A stretch of 64,000 bases of DNA from Zasmidium citrigriseum (lineage: Eukaryota > Ascomycota > Dothideomycetes > Mycosphaerellales > Mycosphaerellaceae). The translations under genes were made by a program, and so were the position numbers. Numbering within the stretch: the first letter of the stretch is position 1; each line of letters starts with the position of its first letter. Below are positions 46,211 to 57,608 of the stretch, one piece after another. Where the stretch lies: assembly GCA_002786025.1 (NCBI GenBank), contig NHNW01000028.1:1-64000 (forward strand), written 5' to 3'. Under the pieces are notes generated by a model. That model saw only the letters and a list, made by a program, of their open reading frames with translations. It did not search any database and was not told the origin of the DNA.

Positions 46211-46914
46211 GAGTGCAATCCCCGAGATGTACAGATGAGATGAAGCGTCGAGAGAGCGCACCATTGGCTTTGAAAAGGGCAACGGCAGCAGAGATAGCAG
46301 TCTGAGATAGCCTGCAATGTCCATGAAATGATCACTGACCATGTATCGCGAGTCCGACTAGGCTGAATCTGGACGCATTCCTCTCTCAAACACGGCACCT
46401 CTCGGTATGCTTTGGCATTTGCTTTCGGTCTCAGCCGTGGTAGTATCCTCCTTCTTCCGCTCAATCTGGAACACCGCTCTCCCTGGACGAACGTATAACT
46501 CGAAGCTCGCTAGGCTCTTAGACGACCTCGATGAATTTGGGGATAGCTGGGGACATCTTTCAGTTCACCGGCACACAGATGGTATGGACTTGCTCAACAC
46601 GGCTGTTTGTTGCCGAGCCTTGAGGAATGGAACTTTCATCAACCCGGCAATTTGCGACTGGAATGTACGCCGTATCAACACAACAACGCCGCGAACAGAC
46701 GCTTACTATAAGGTACTCACACTCCAGATGCCATGCCTTCTCGTCTTTCATTACTCACAATCACTGCTTGCGGAGGACCTCACTCGTTCGATCTTCCCAG
46801 GTACTAATTCTTTCAAACACACACTCGCTTACTTCCAGTCTCTCGTTCAATACGACTTTTATAATTGAGTAATCTGCACCCGCCGACCGGTCGCCTAATA
46901 CACAAATCATCACA
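46211..46914. other. Intergenic region, 0.7 kb, no gene recognised
   Basis: Enolase 3' region and promoter of the next gene. A 153-codon frame (46407-46868) ends 46 bp before the next ATG but lacks any domain or signal pattern, so it is not called. Confidence 0.4.
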
Positions 46915-48003
46915 ATGAAGGTTCGAAGAGGAGCAGCAGCCGCCGCCCTTGTGGCTGGCGCCGCCGCGCAAACGACCAGCTCTCCCGCCCTCCCAGTGTC
47001 TTACACAACGATGACCGTTGACGACTGCCCGAGCGCGTCGCTGGAGACATTGATCACTGTCACTCAGGGCCTGACGATCACCTACTGCCCCGAATGCGAA
47101 ATGGGCGGCAGCTCAATGCCACCAAGCAGCACCAAGAAGCCCGGCCACACTACCGTCTACACCACCACCTACCTCTCACTTTGCGAGACTGGCACCGTCC
47201 CAGCAACATATACCGTCACTGAGAGCTGCGAAGAGGAAGAGCCAACCTGGACTCCAGGCCCAAGCCATATTCCTAATGGCTTCACGGTGACCGTCAAGGA
47301 GTGCACTGTCTGCGACAAGACCCCAGTGCCAGTCACCATCACCGAGCCTTGCGACTGCGAAGCCACCAGCGGCCTTCCAGTTCCACCCAAGCCTATGCCA
47401 ACGCCAATCGAGCAGATTCCAGACGGCCAGGTTCAGAACCCAGCTCCAGGAGGCGGCTCTGGCAGCAATGGTCCCAAGCCAACTGGCTCTCCCAACACCC
47501 CAGGCGAAGGCTGCGATGGCGAGCACTGCGGCGGCTCTGGCAACCAATCTCCACCACCATCTGGCGGCAACCCATCGATGCCAGGCGAGGGTTGTGATGG
47601 CGAGCACTGTGGAGGCTCTGGCAACCAATCTCCACCACCGACCGGCGGTAACCCATCGATGCCAGGCGACTCTTGCGATGGCGAATCATGTGGAGGCTCC
47701 GGCAACCAGTCCCCATCTTCTCCAGCTGGAGGCAATGTCCCACCATCTCCAACTGGCGGCGCTGGCGGCAGCCCATCTACTCCACCATACCCAACTACCG
47801 GCGCTGCCCAATGTCCTGGCCCAGAGTGCCAAGCCATGCCAACTGGTGGTGCCCCTGGCGGTGGCAGCGACGGCGGACCTACCGGCAACACCACCAACAT
47901 CACCCCACCACCATACGAGGGCATGGCATCAACGAGCCAGACTGGCGCCATCGCTTCTCTCGTCCTTGCCGCCGTTGTTGGTCTTTTCGCGTTCTGCCTA
48001 TAG
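46915..48003 (+). CDS. GPI-anchor-type cell-surface protein with Cys/Gly/Pro repeats (362 aa)
   Basis: An intronless gene. It has an N-terminal signal peptide (MKVRRGAAAAALVAGAAA, cleavage probably after AAA-Q). A Thr/Ser-rich, Cys-paired domain (about 25-150) follows, with T-V-Y-T-T-T-Y and YTVTESC motifs of the kind found in fungal cell-wall proteins. A Gly/Pro/Asn-rich repeat region lies at 180-330. A hydrophobic C-terminal tail (ASLVLAAVVGLFAFCL) after a small-residue stretch is expected for GPI addition. The product is therefore probably a cell-wall or plasma-membrane mannoprotein; no enzyme domain is seen. The DNA is C-rich on the coding strand. Confidence 0.8.
   Translation: MKVRRGAAAAALVAGAAAQTTSSPALPVSYTTMTVDDCPSASLETLITVTQGLTITYCPECEMGGSSMPPSSTKKPGHTTVYTTTYLSLCETGTVPATYTVTESCEEEEPTWTPGPSHIPNGFTVTVKECTVCDKTPVPVTITEPCDCEATSGLPVPPKPMPTPIEQIPDGQVQNPAPGGGSGSNGPKPTGSPNTPGEGCDGEHCGGSGNQSPPPSGGNPSMPGEGCDGEHCGGSGNQSPPPTGGNPSMPGDSCDGESCGGSGNQSPSSPAGGNVPPSPTGGAGGSPSTPPYPTTGAAQCPGPECQAMPTGGAPGGGSDGGPTGNTTNITPPPYEGMASTSQTGAIASLVLAAVVGLFAFCL
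47500..47736 (+). repeat. Three tandem 81-bp (27-residue) coding repeats
   Basis: Units start at about 47500, 47581 and 47662. Each encodes P-G-(E/D)-(G/S)-C-D-G-E-(H/S)-C-G-G-S-G-N-Q-S-P then a Pro/Ser spacer. Units 1 and 2 are nearly identical in protein; unit 3 has diverged. Each unit carries two cysteines four residues apart. Confidence 0.85.
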
Positions 48004-48576
48004 AGGCTCTTATGATGTTTGTTGTTAATGCATAATTTACGAGGTACGTTCATAATATCTTACTCCTACTCACTCATCAATCATACTGACTGACATCTGT
48101 CTCAGGCACACGGCCCTCGACTCATCTTTACGAAGGAGAGGTTTCTAATCCAGAGGATTCTTTCTTTGTTCACATGCATCTATCTGGCGACGGCGCAAAA
48201 GTGAATGAGTGTATGGAGGTTTCAAGGGGCGAGGGCTTCTTTCAGTATAGCAATAGCTGAAGATCAATGTCATTGTTCAAAACGTTCAACACACGTCTTT
48301 ACTTCTCTTGTGTCAAGTCGCCACAATGTCTCGAAGCCAGACAACGCCACAAAGAGGTCTTTGTTCTTTGCTTTGTCGACGGTTGTCTTTGTGTTGTTGC
48401 GAAAGCCATTCGATATAACCACATTGTCTCCTTCCAACCTGACCGACTCTCCCTCCCTGCCAATTACGCAAAACCTCTCTTTGTTCAAACAGCCACACAC
48501 ATCTGTTTCCGGTGCAGCAGGCCTGAACCGCAGAACCCAAGACCAACTACACACCACTGCTACTCGACGACATCAA
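48004..48576. other. Intergenic and probable 5' leader
   Basis: The frame of the next gene is open upstream to an ATG at 48205, but the sequence between 48205 and 48576 does not resemble protein and is pyrimidine-rich, so I treat it as 5'-UTR. No other feature is seen. Confidence 0.4.
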
Positions 48577-50743
48577 ATGTCCGCCCCAAACAACAACAAC
48601 CCCAACATCCACCGAAAACCCGTACCCGTAAGTATGGCGTCCAAATTCCCCTCCACACACTTCGACAACGTGGACTTCCACGAGCAGCAAATAGAGCACT
48701 ACCGCCGCAAAGGCAAAGCTGATTTGCAAGCCAGACGAGACGAGCAGAGGAACAAGCCTCTTCCACCGCCTCCTGCCCCTGAACAGCGACCTCAGGGCAA
48801 GCGTCCTGCGAAGAAGTCGACGGCTGACGTCCTCGCTGAGTCCCACGGCTTCGCTTACCAGCCGCGACAGGGCGAACCTTACCACCGTGACCACGCCGGC
48901 TTAGAGATGGCGACGAAGCACCTTGGCGAGTTGCATATCCGTACCGACATCCCCTATTCGCAAGGCCCTGCTTCGCCGGGCCAGCGTCAGAGAACTTATT
49001 CTCCCGCTCCAGCCTCCCCACTCGGCAGCCCACAAGCCCCTGACCGCGTCCGCCGCATCGTCCGCAACTCCCAAGGCCTCTTTGAAGAGAAGAACATCGT
49101 TGAGGACTACGTCACCAGACACAACCCTCCCGTCCGCGAACCTCTACCAACACCGCGACCTATCTCTTCGGCTTCGTCTAGCTCAAGACCCAGTTTCGCC
49201 CGGACGTTTTCCTCTGGAAGCAAGGACAGCACAGGTAAGTCCACACCACGTCGTTCTTTCAGAGACACCATCCGCCGTCTGTCAGACGGCGTCACCCGCG
49301 GCTCCAACATCATCTCCCTCTCGCAACACGACCGCGAGCGCTTCGCCGCCGAGGAGAGAGCCGACTGGGACCGCAAGATGAAAGAGCGGGATGCAGAGAA
49401 GCGCAAGACTCAGCAACAACAGCAGCAGCGCAAGTCTAAGGGCAAGTCCAAGCCTGCCTACGTCGCCGTCTTCACCGATGAGCCCGAGCCAGAGAAGCCC
49501 GCGCCCCTGGACGCCGCGACCAGGACCGCACTGGCGATATCCAAGGCCACGGATGTCTTCAAGCGGAAAAGCAGTATCGATTCTGATATGAGCTTTGCTG
49601 ACTGTGCTCCTGTAGGGGAGATTGATGCTTGCTCGCGGTGTGAGAAGCCTGTGACTGGGTATCTGCACCAGGGCTTGTGTTCGACTTGTTACCAGAGGCG
49701 GTTGAATGGTGAGTGTTAGGTTTCTTTTTAGCATGATCTTTCTTTGGTTGTTTGGAAAAATCTCATTCTCATTGTCCTCTCTTGATCTTTCCTTGCATGT
49801 TGAGTAGAAATAGGGTTAAGAGGAGTCGATGCTGTAGGAGGGTTCAGGTAAGTACTGCTACCGAGTACGAGTTTCATCTCTTTCAAATTTTCCAAATCTT
49901 TCACCATTTGATTCCGTGAACATGTTTTCAATGAGTATGAGCTGGTGCTGATTTCGGAGCAGACTTCTTCGAAGACTCGTCTCCCGCTCAAGACGAGCAC
50001 TCGGAGTACAGCAACGACAGCACACGCTCCTCATCTCCCGCAGCACCTCGAGTGGTCAACGAAGAAGAGTATATGTACGAAAACAACAGGTAAGAAAACA
50101 ATTGAAGCTCGTGACTTACCTGTGTTCAACCAGGAAAATCGCCACCGACCGCCGCCGCATCCGTCGAATTCGCCGCACCATCTACGAAGACCCAGGCAAT
50201 CCCTTTGCCTTTGGAGACGACGACGATCCAGACGCAGCGCCGACAACGCTATTCCAGAGATCGAGAGATGCCTCGCCGGCGTTATCAGAACCAGTGGCCT
50301 ACAGCGACCAGCCTCGCCTCGAGTTAAACGACAGTCCCGCCTCCCTGCAAGAAGAGTCCTCCGGCGTGCTCAGCGGCTCCGAAGGTACGCCATCTCCAGA
50401 ACAAGACAAGTTTACCCACGTGCGTGACAGTCTTCTCTATGCCCCGACACCGCGAAGATCAGGCACGCCGGCTTTGATCAAGCAGCATTCCCTTCCGCCC
50501 GCTCCACCGTTCCCGCCACCTCCGCCTCCAGACAAGGATGATGAGCACCAAAATCTGAAGATAGTTCCGCGCAAGAGGAGCTATAGTTATGGAGGCTCGC
50601 GGAGTCCTAGCCTGGTACCCGCCGGCGGTGACAATAAGCGGGATACAGAATTCTATGGATTTTACGAGGTACTGAACCCGTATTATTCGAGTCAGGAGAG
50701 GTTGGTGGAGAGTCCGGCTGATGAGAGGGTGGAGTATATATGA
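48577..50743 (+). CDS. Large disordered protein with a zinc-ribbon-like Cys motif (622 aa)
   Basis: Three exons: 48577-49708, 49963-50089, 50134-50743. The 254-nt first intron is unusually long here and contains a 40-nt segment (49808-49847) bounded by an AG and a perfect GTAAGT. Direct joining gives RRLND|FFEDSSPAQDE in frame. The protein is mostly Pro/Ser/Arg-rich and disordered. It has a conserved-looking start (MASKFPSTHFDNVDFHEQQI), a Gln run (KTQQQQQQRKSKGK) and CSRCEKPVTGYLHQGLCSTC at about 352-371, with two C-x2-C pairs that could hold one zinc ion. Late exons encode DRRRIRRIRRTIYEDPGNPF and proline-rich PPAPPFPPPPPPDK. The pattern suggests a scaffold or cytoskeletal/polarity protein. 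No family name can be given. Confidence 0.7.
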
Positions 50744-52279
50744 ATGTACAAAGTAGAATGTACAGAGCAGATGTCTGGCGGTTTGGTCGGCAGTATCGTG
50801 CGTCTTCGTTCCTCTCAATGATTGAGTTGGATCGATGATTCCATATGCGGTCTCGAGCAAAGCGAGTCTTGTGCGGCCTTCGCTTGATGGTCCACGGTAC
50901 GCCGAGATTCCATGCGCCGCGAGAAGACCCGAGATATAATGCTTATCTCGTGGGTACATAGGCCTGGGAAGAGGCTGTGCTGTTTCGCATGTCTTGGAAT
51001 CAGAGCTGTTGGTACGCCTGTCGTCGACGATCAAAGACTCGTCATCGCGCGGCGTGCAGTCAGATCGCCTCAAACATTCCGCTAAGAGCCGACAGCCATG
51101 AGGCAAGAGCGACCACATCTCGGTGTATAAATACCAGATCGACGCGGTCTTGTGTGACAACGAGGACAGACGGGCGTGGCTCCGGTACACAGAATGGCCA
51201 GACCCTGCGCCAAAACTAGAGGGCTGAAAGCGAGCTGAAGGATTTGAATTGGAGGTCAGCTTTTAGCGCGCATTCCTCGTTCTGGCAGATCTTGGATGTA
51301 TTCAAGGCATGCTGATCTGGGATCGTCGGTATACGTAGACGCCGTGGATAGAAGTTGATGGAATGGATGTCGAGAATAGGTTGATAGGCGTGAGGTCGAG
51401 GAACACAGAGCCGGCACGTGAGGGTGAGGTTGAATTAGCCGCCAGCTGTGGAGACGCAACGGATTTGCAGGGATCTTTGAAGGGGTTTGATTGGTCCTTC
51501 ATGAAGAAGGTGTGGCCCGTCGCTTGCCGAAGCGTGCGGACTGCAGCTCCTTCACACCAATCACTCTCTCGTCCTGCCATCGCTGCACTCGACGGGCGCG
51601 TAGAACTGGGCGAGCGACAGTCGAGTGTCGGACCCGAAAGCTTGTGAGGACACGCCTTTTCATCGTACTGCCCCTTCATCCGAGTCTGTACTTACCGTTT
51701 CGTACTTCATCGCCGTTTCTTCCTCACATCTCCAGCTGAACAGCTCGCCACGCAAAGAATACACCTCGCGAGTGGCCCCTTTAAGCAAAAGACGCACGAC
51801 GACCCTGTCCTGAGCTGCAAGCTGCAGCACCTCCATCCAGCTCCCAGCGTCTATTTTCTCCCGGCCTATCAGCGACCAGAGGCGCTCTGAGAGCCACGCG
51901 GGTTGGATTTGGTGGTGGTGAGTACCCGCCTGTTCACGCTGCCATCCACACAACTGCACTCCCGCCAGCTCTCCAATATTTCACGATCAATCTCCCGCAG
52001 GCGCCCGGCAGTCTGGCCTTGTGCTGCCTCTGTCCGTGCGAAGCGCCCAGCTGCACTTTACCCAACACTCTCCCCGCGCCTCTGCCTCTTTTCTCCCCCA
52101 GCTGGTCTCGACGAAACATCTTAGCACCTCGATCTTTCTTTAATTCATCCTCTCTGCGTCGCGCGACCGAAGAGCTGGCCTCTTGTTGTATTCCTTTCCA
52201 TCAACGAGGCACATCCACCACATTTCAGCCCCAGCCCGCTTCCATCCCACCCCGGCTGTCGTAGCTCGCCTCTGACAGC
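50744..52279. other. Intergenic region, 1.5 kb, no gene recognised
   Basis: Short frames only. The last 300 bp before 52280 are strongly C/T-rich (for example CTCTGCCTCTTTTCTCCCCC at about 52080-52100), which fits a long 5' leader of the following membrane-protein gene. Confidence 0.4.
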
Positions 52280-53870
52280 ATGTCTGACAGTCAGACCAAG
52301 CCATCCAAGGACGTCCAGGTTGCCGTGCGGGCGCGGTCGCCTTCCGAAGACACCTCCTCAACGACCCTCTCTGTCAAGCCTCCCTCGTTGAAGTCGCCGC
52401 GCACTGCTCGCTTCGCTGAGGCCACGGCCGTCAACTCGCCCATCGAGCCCTCTCAGGCTGCTCGCAATCCGTTCAAGGAGCCTCCCACCCAGTACTACAT
52501 GGCTCAACCGCAAGTCTCGGACGTTGGCTTCGGCTACGTCAACAAGCATGAGTCCGTCGAGATGCCCGATACCGACTACAACCCGCCGCTCACAGCCAAG
52601 TCGATACCGAAGAGTCCATTGAAGAGTGCCATGAAGACTCCTGGTGCGGCGCCGAGAGATCTCCATGCTGTTCTCAGCCCGACGTTTAGGGAAGAGGAAC
52701 GACTTGAGAAGCATGAAGCGTACACCGAGAAGGAGCAGGCTAAAGATCTGGTAAGCAGCATTCTAACGTACATCTTTCAGGCAATTTTACTGACCTCTTG
52801 TGTAGAAAGTGAAGACCCGCGTACGGATAGCCAAGTTCCTGCTCCGAGGCGTCAACTTTTCCTGCTCGTTAATCGTGATCTCCATGCTGGCCGCAACCTT
52901 CACCATCTTCAACGCAACAAAAGCCCTACCTCCAAGAAATAACCTCCCACCATGGGCTGCTGGACAGAAGACGTGGCCCCAAATCCTCCTACTCTGCATC
53001 GCCTCCGTCTCCCTCTTCGCCTGCATCTGCGTCTTCTGGGGCTACTGGCGAGGCGGACACCGACGAGCAGAAAAAGCCGCCGTCTACTACACCGTCTTCT
53101 CCGTCGCCTTCATCATCTTCAGCATCATCATGTGGGCCATCGGCGCAGCGGTACTCCAAACCTCGAAGAACAACAGCAACAACAAGGACATGTGGGGCTG
53201 GTCCTGCGTCAACAACGAACGCAAAGAACTCTTCCAGCGCGACGTGCAGTACGAACTCGTCTGCCGTCTGCAGAACTGGTCCCTCGTTTGCGCCATCATC
53301 GAAATCGTCGTCGAGCTCATCACCATCGGCGTCTACGCAATCGTCTTCTGGCGCATCTGGTCCAAACGCCAACTCCGGAAATCCATGGCCGCTCGAGACC
53401 GCGCCAGGAGTGATCTCTACCTCGCCCAACTCCGCTCACAATCCGCCCCTAACACTCCCGCACCCTTCAGCCCCCGCGACGGCGGCTGGCGCCCACAACC
53501 CGGCTCCGACTACTACAAGAACATGTCAGCAGTCGAAGAAGGCGAAGTCCAATACGTCGACCCCGACCGCAAAGTCGCACCCTCAGAACCCTTCAAACTC
53601 CAAGCCCCGCCGATCCGCGTCACCAACGCAACGCCCAAGATGCAGCAACTCGGTTTCACGCCCGTCGCGACCGCACCACGGGAACGCACGCCTTCGCCGC
53701 CTGAAGACCAGCATTCGCCATTGATGGCCGAGGCGCCCCGGGAAACGCAACAGGAGCACTTCAGCTCTATGGCGCCTGGCGAGCAAGTCTACGACGCCGT
53801 GCCGATTCCTGGCGCGTACGAGGGACCTCTGTCGCCGAGTGCGGGTGTTGAGAGGAGTTTTCCGCGGTGA
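52280..53870 (+). CDS. Four-TM membrane protein with long cytosolic tails (511 aa)
   Basis: Two exons: 52280-52750 and 52806-53870, with a 55-nt intron GTAAGC...GTAG. The N-terminal 165 residues are disordered and Ser/Pro/Lys-rich. Four membrane helices follow: FLLRGVNFSCSLIVISMLAA, ILLLCIASVSLFACICVFWG, YTVFSVAFIIFSIIMWAIGA and CAIIEIVVELITIGVYAIVF. Between helices 3 and 4 is a loop with two cysteines (WSCVNN and VCRLQNW). The C-terminal tail is Pro-rich and disordered. The layout resembles fungal tetraspan proteins such as those annotated as hyphal-anastomosis HAM-8-like; I offer that only as a possibility from general resemblance. Confidence 0.75.
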
Positions 53871-54627
53871 GCCAACAGCTCATCAAGGAATGATTTGTTT
53901 TGACGACTGGAATGCGTTCCATAGCGATGGGTGTTAGGGTTAGGGTTTCTTGGGGTTAAACTTATTGCTGGGATTTAGAACGACGACGATGATCTGGATG
54001 TGTATGGACGGGAGGGTTGATGGTCGTCAATGGCGAAAGTTCTTGTGTGTCTGGATGGGAAAATGATACCTCGGTCGGCAGACGGCCTGGCGGCCTTGCT
54101 TTCGTTCTTTTGGTGAGAACTTATTTTTGATATATGTGCAGAATCAGAAAACCAGAGAGATTGAAAAGACATCACCGGGACCATCCACCTTTCTTTACGA
54201 TAAGAGCACGAACAGCTTCGTCATCGAGGGATGGCAGGATAAAGGATGAATCGCAGATCCCTCGATATTACGGTCGAGACGCAAGAAGACACCGCTGTCG
54301 AGAGCGGAGACCAGAAACGATAGGCTCTTCATGTGACCGGATGACTGAACGAGATTCGCTCAGTAGAAGATTTTAGAGGCACAGGTAGAGGGGATCAGCG
54401 AACAGTCTACGACACGCGATGACCAAACGAAGGTGAGATGTGAAGGAGCCAGCGAGGTTCAAGTCAGAGACGTTGATATCAGTCGTCTATCAGTATCATG
54501 AGCAAGCACTCGCTATGCCAGCCCACCATGCCCATGCAAAAAGCCGCTCAAACTCCACGCTGTAAAACCCGCAAACATGTAACACCTCGCCTCGCTATGC
54601 AATCAATCAAACATCACCGACATGCGC
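53871..54627. other. Convergent intergenic region, 0.76 kb
   Basis: 3' regions of the four-TM gene and CDC6. It includes two copies of TTAGGG at 53934-53945, the telomere repeat unit, too few to call a telomeric tract. Nothing else is seen. Confidence 0.4.
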
Positions 54628-56589
54628 CTAGACTGTCAATCCATCTCCCTCAAGTATCTCCCTCAACAATCCCCCGCCGGGACCCTCGAGCACAGCACTC
54701 AACTCTTTCAATGCGACAGAACTCGCCACTCGTCGATCATCACCCACAGGCACGCCACCAAACCCACTCTTTGGCTTTCTGCCCGGCGTCCTCGAAGGCG
54801 TGACGGGGACTGCGAAACTGCCGTTCTTTCCATCGACAGCTGACACCAGACTCAGAGTCTCCAGGCCAGACACCACGTCGCGGAATTCGACGCTCGAGAG
54901 GGGATGGAAGAGATTCTCGCGTTTGCAGAGGCTGCTGTACGCCTCGAAAAGCTGCTTGATCGATGGTGCTGTGGTATTCGTCTTTGATGGCGTGGCGAAC
55001 ATGGTGCGTTCGACTTGCGAGTCCCTCTTCCGCTTCTCGAGAGCTGCAAGTGCGCAGAGCACGGCTTTTTGTTGTAGATTCAGGCCGCTGAGACGCTGGG
55101 TCGCACCATTGCTGAAGACTTGTGCTGTGACTCTGGCCATGTGTGCAATCGTAGCCTTCGGTGCTGTTTCGAGTGTGTAGATAGGCCTGGCTTGCACTGT
55201 TGACGTCGCTGCTGGAGGCGACGACAAGTTGATGTTCTCCATCAGGGGAGTCTTCGAAGGACTGTTCTCCAGAATCGCCTTTGCATCTTTCTCTCTGGTT
55301 TCTCGCTCCACCAAATCGATCGCTCGTTTGCAGATGTCGAATGCTTTTCGCAGGTCTCCTGTCTGAGCTGCGACCTTCTTCGCGCAGAATTGGACTGCCG
55401 CAGGATGCAAGAATGGCACCAGTTGTGAATCGGCCGTGACGAGAGTCTTGAGTTTCGAAGTCACGACCTCTGCGATCTGTGCAGCGCTGTAGGGCATGAA
55501 AGGCAGAAGCTCGGGCTTCAGGTTTCGTGACTTGAGTCTTGGGAGGAAGCGATCCGTCAAATCGAGAGCGTTCGCGATGCCGATCAGGATCAGTCGGGAG
55601 GTGCTCTGCATCGACCATTCGAAGATGCTGTAGAGCAGGGAGAGGTCCAGATCGACAAGTCGGTCCACCTCGTCCAATACCACCAAATACTTCTTGCTGT
55701 CTTTTGCTTTGCCGCGGATGAAACACGACTTCAAGTAGTCGAATCCTGCATCTTCCTTCAAGCCCAGATCTTCTGACAGCTTCTGGCTCAGATCTTTTGT
55801 GTTTCGTACGCTCATGCAGTTCACCACTGATATCGGTACGTTGGCTTCCTTTGCATGCTCTTGAATCGCCTCATCGAGTAGTGCGCTCTTGCCTGTTCCT
55901 GGAGGCCCGGAGACGTATAAACAGCCGGCAGACTTCGATTCGATCGCATTCTGGATGAAGGTCGACAGCTCGGCTCTTTCGCTCTCTCGTCCGATCAGTC
56001 TGCCAGGGTTGGAGCATCGAGAGAACAGCTGCCGTGCTTGGTTGTAAACTGCAGTACCGCCATTGGAAGGTGTAGATGGCGTCTTCGGTGTGGCACGACT
56101 GCCGGCGATGAGGACTCGATGGCGTGGTGTGATGGGCACCTTCTTGGATAGCGCGTCGCGATGTCTCGGCGTCTGGGGTGTCGCGCTCTGCTCCTTCTTT
56201 CCATCCTGATACACCCCGATCGTGCTCTTAGACACTCTGAAGTGGGATTCGACTTTGGCAGGAGACACTTGGACACGAGATTCCGCAGCGCCGTGCTTAG
56301 CAGGAGCTGTCCTCCCCGATGAACGCGTCTTCTTCGCGGGCGGCTGCACCGCGTCAAGGTCCATATCATCCTTCTCTTCTCCATCTTGGTGGTGGGTGAC
56401 GAATGGGTTCTCGTTCTCATCATTCGGAGGATTGACCGTTATTCTTCGCTTTGCTCGAGTTGCAATGCTGGTGTTGTCTGCCGGCGAGGTGTCAGTTGGG
56501 ATGCGCCTGCCCGTGTGTGCATTGGACTGCTTCGTACCTGCAGCGGCGGCGGCAGCGCTTCGAGTTCTTTTGCCCAGTACAGAAGGCAT
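54628..56589 (-). CDS. CDC6: Replication licensing AAA+ ATPase Cdc6/Cdc18 (653 aa)
   Basis: A single exon. The N-terminus (1-180) is disordered and basic with many S/T-P sites, including TPRH and TPKTPSTP, typical CDK targets controlling Cdc6 stability. The AAA+ module starts LIGRESERAEL. Walker A is GPPGTGKS at about 228-235, Walker B LVVLDEVDRL at about 302-311, and sensor 1 LIGIANALDLTDRFLPRL. The C-terminal winged-helix domain follows (LNLQQKAVLCALAALEKRKR, LFEAYSSLCKRENLFHPLSS). It loads MCM2-7 on ORC-bound origins in G1. Orc1 is less likely because no BAH domain is present. ATG 56589 is the first true ATG of the frame. Confidence 0.9.
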   Translation of the reverse strand: MPSVLGKRTRSAAAAAAGTKQSNAHTGRRIPTDTSPADNTSIATRAKRRITVNPPNDENENPFVTHHQDGEEKDDMDLDAVQPPAKKTRSSGRTAPAKHGAAESRVQVSPAKVESHFRVSKSTIGVYQDGKKEQSATPQTPRHRDALSKKVPITPRHRVLIAGSRATPKTPSTPSNGGTAVYNQARQLFSRCSNPGRLIGRESERAELSTFIQNAIESKSAGCLYVSGPPGTGKSALLDEAIQEHAKEANVPISVVNCMSVRNTKDLSQKLSEDLGLKEDAGFDYLKSCFIRGKAKDSKKYLVVLDEVDRLVDLDLSLLYSIFEWSMQSTSRLILIGIANALDLTDRFLPRLKSRNLKPELLPFMPYSAAQIAEVVTSKLKTLVTADSQLVPFLHPAAVQFCAKKVAAQTGDLRKAFDICKRAIDLVERETREKDAKAILENSPSKTPLMENINLSSPPAATSTVQARPIYTLETAPKATIAHMARVTAQVFSNGATQRLSGLNLQQKAVLCALAALEKRKRDSQVERTMFATPSKTNTTAPSIKQLFEAYSSLCKRENLFHPLSSVEFRDVVSGLETLSLVSAVDGKNGSFAVPVTPSRTPGRKPKSGFGGVPVGDDRRVASSVALKELSAVLEGPGGGLLREILEGDGLTV

Positions 56590-57608
56590 GATTTGCTGGA
56601 TTCGGATGTGATCAAAGGCGGAAAGCACGAACGCTGCAATGCAAGTTGGGATGGAAGGTGTGAGTGTGGTGTGGAAGAAGCTGCGATGAGCTCGAGTCGC
56701 GAGTCGCGCTTTCTTGAAAGATCGGCGCGTCGGCGTTCCCGCAGCGCGTCACGCGTAGAGTGCTTGGCGCTATCGGCCATTGAATGGCTGAACACGGAAT
56801 TCATTCTCTGCTGGAGTTCTACTAATTCGGTGAGACACAAATGATACGCTTTCTTTAGCTGCTCCAGATTTTGTCAAAGGCTCGCTTTTTAGAAGACCGC
56901 GCTTCTAGTGAGGAACAGCCGAGAGCCTTGAGATTGTATGCAACGAAGAAGACAATCGTGCAACTATTTTCTTCCGCCAATGTGATCCATTGCTTCAATT
57001 GAACCTTGATACAGCAGTTTCAACTGGTGTTCTCATTCAAGTCCCCGGCTTTGTAGTGCAGCGGTATAGCACGCCTGGTGAACATGAGGCGCGAACTATC
57101 TCCGGATAAGTTCTATCCGGGCTTTTCAGGAAGTTCGGAATCTTTCGCCGTTTGTATTGCTCCTCTCGCTTCCGCTTGGGATTGCATCCAGGAAACCTGT
57201 GTTCGACTCACAGTGGAGCCAAGCGTGTCCTTTTTGAAAGCCCTTTTGCCTTCATTGCCAATGCGAAGATGAATGTCCACAACCACCCTCAATACCATAG
57301 CTACTAGCCCCCTATCTGGTGGTACTTTTGCAGAGGATATAACAGGTTCGGGCTGCGAGGGTCGATCGTATTCGAGGCCACTTTGGGAACCAGATAGGGG
57401 GATAGGAGACATTCAGCCAGGTGGCAACAAGGTGTCCCACATCTTGTTGCCGGCAACATTGTCTTGGATTGCTCTTTTGAGAATCCATGCCTCTTTCGTG
57501 ATGTCGAGACGTCCCTCGCTCCAGGTATCTGACACGAACCCTTCGTCTCCACAATACTTCTCCGTCTTCCTCAACCTCCCAGACAGAGATGATATGTCGT
57601 CAATGCCT
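56590..57608. other. Intergenic region, 1.0 kb, with short repeats
   Basis: No gene recognised. A tRNA-like string (D-stem GTGC/GCAC around AGCGGTATA, about 57051-57110) is followed by a hairpin CCGGATA/TATCCGG near 57102-57120, but acceptor stems do not pair. A 13-bp inverted repeat CCCCCTATCTGGT occurs at 57308-57320 and 57389-57401. Confidence 0.4.

Noticed and set aside
46407..46868. 153-codon frame just before the GPI-type gene
   Set aside because: No recognisable protein features; it lies in the expected promoter/leader of the next gene.
53934..53945. Two TTAGGG units (interstitial telomere repeat)
   Set aside because: Only two units; expected by chance in a window of this size and not at a chromosome end.
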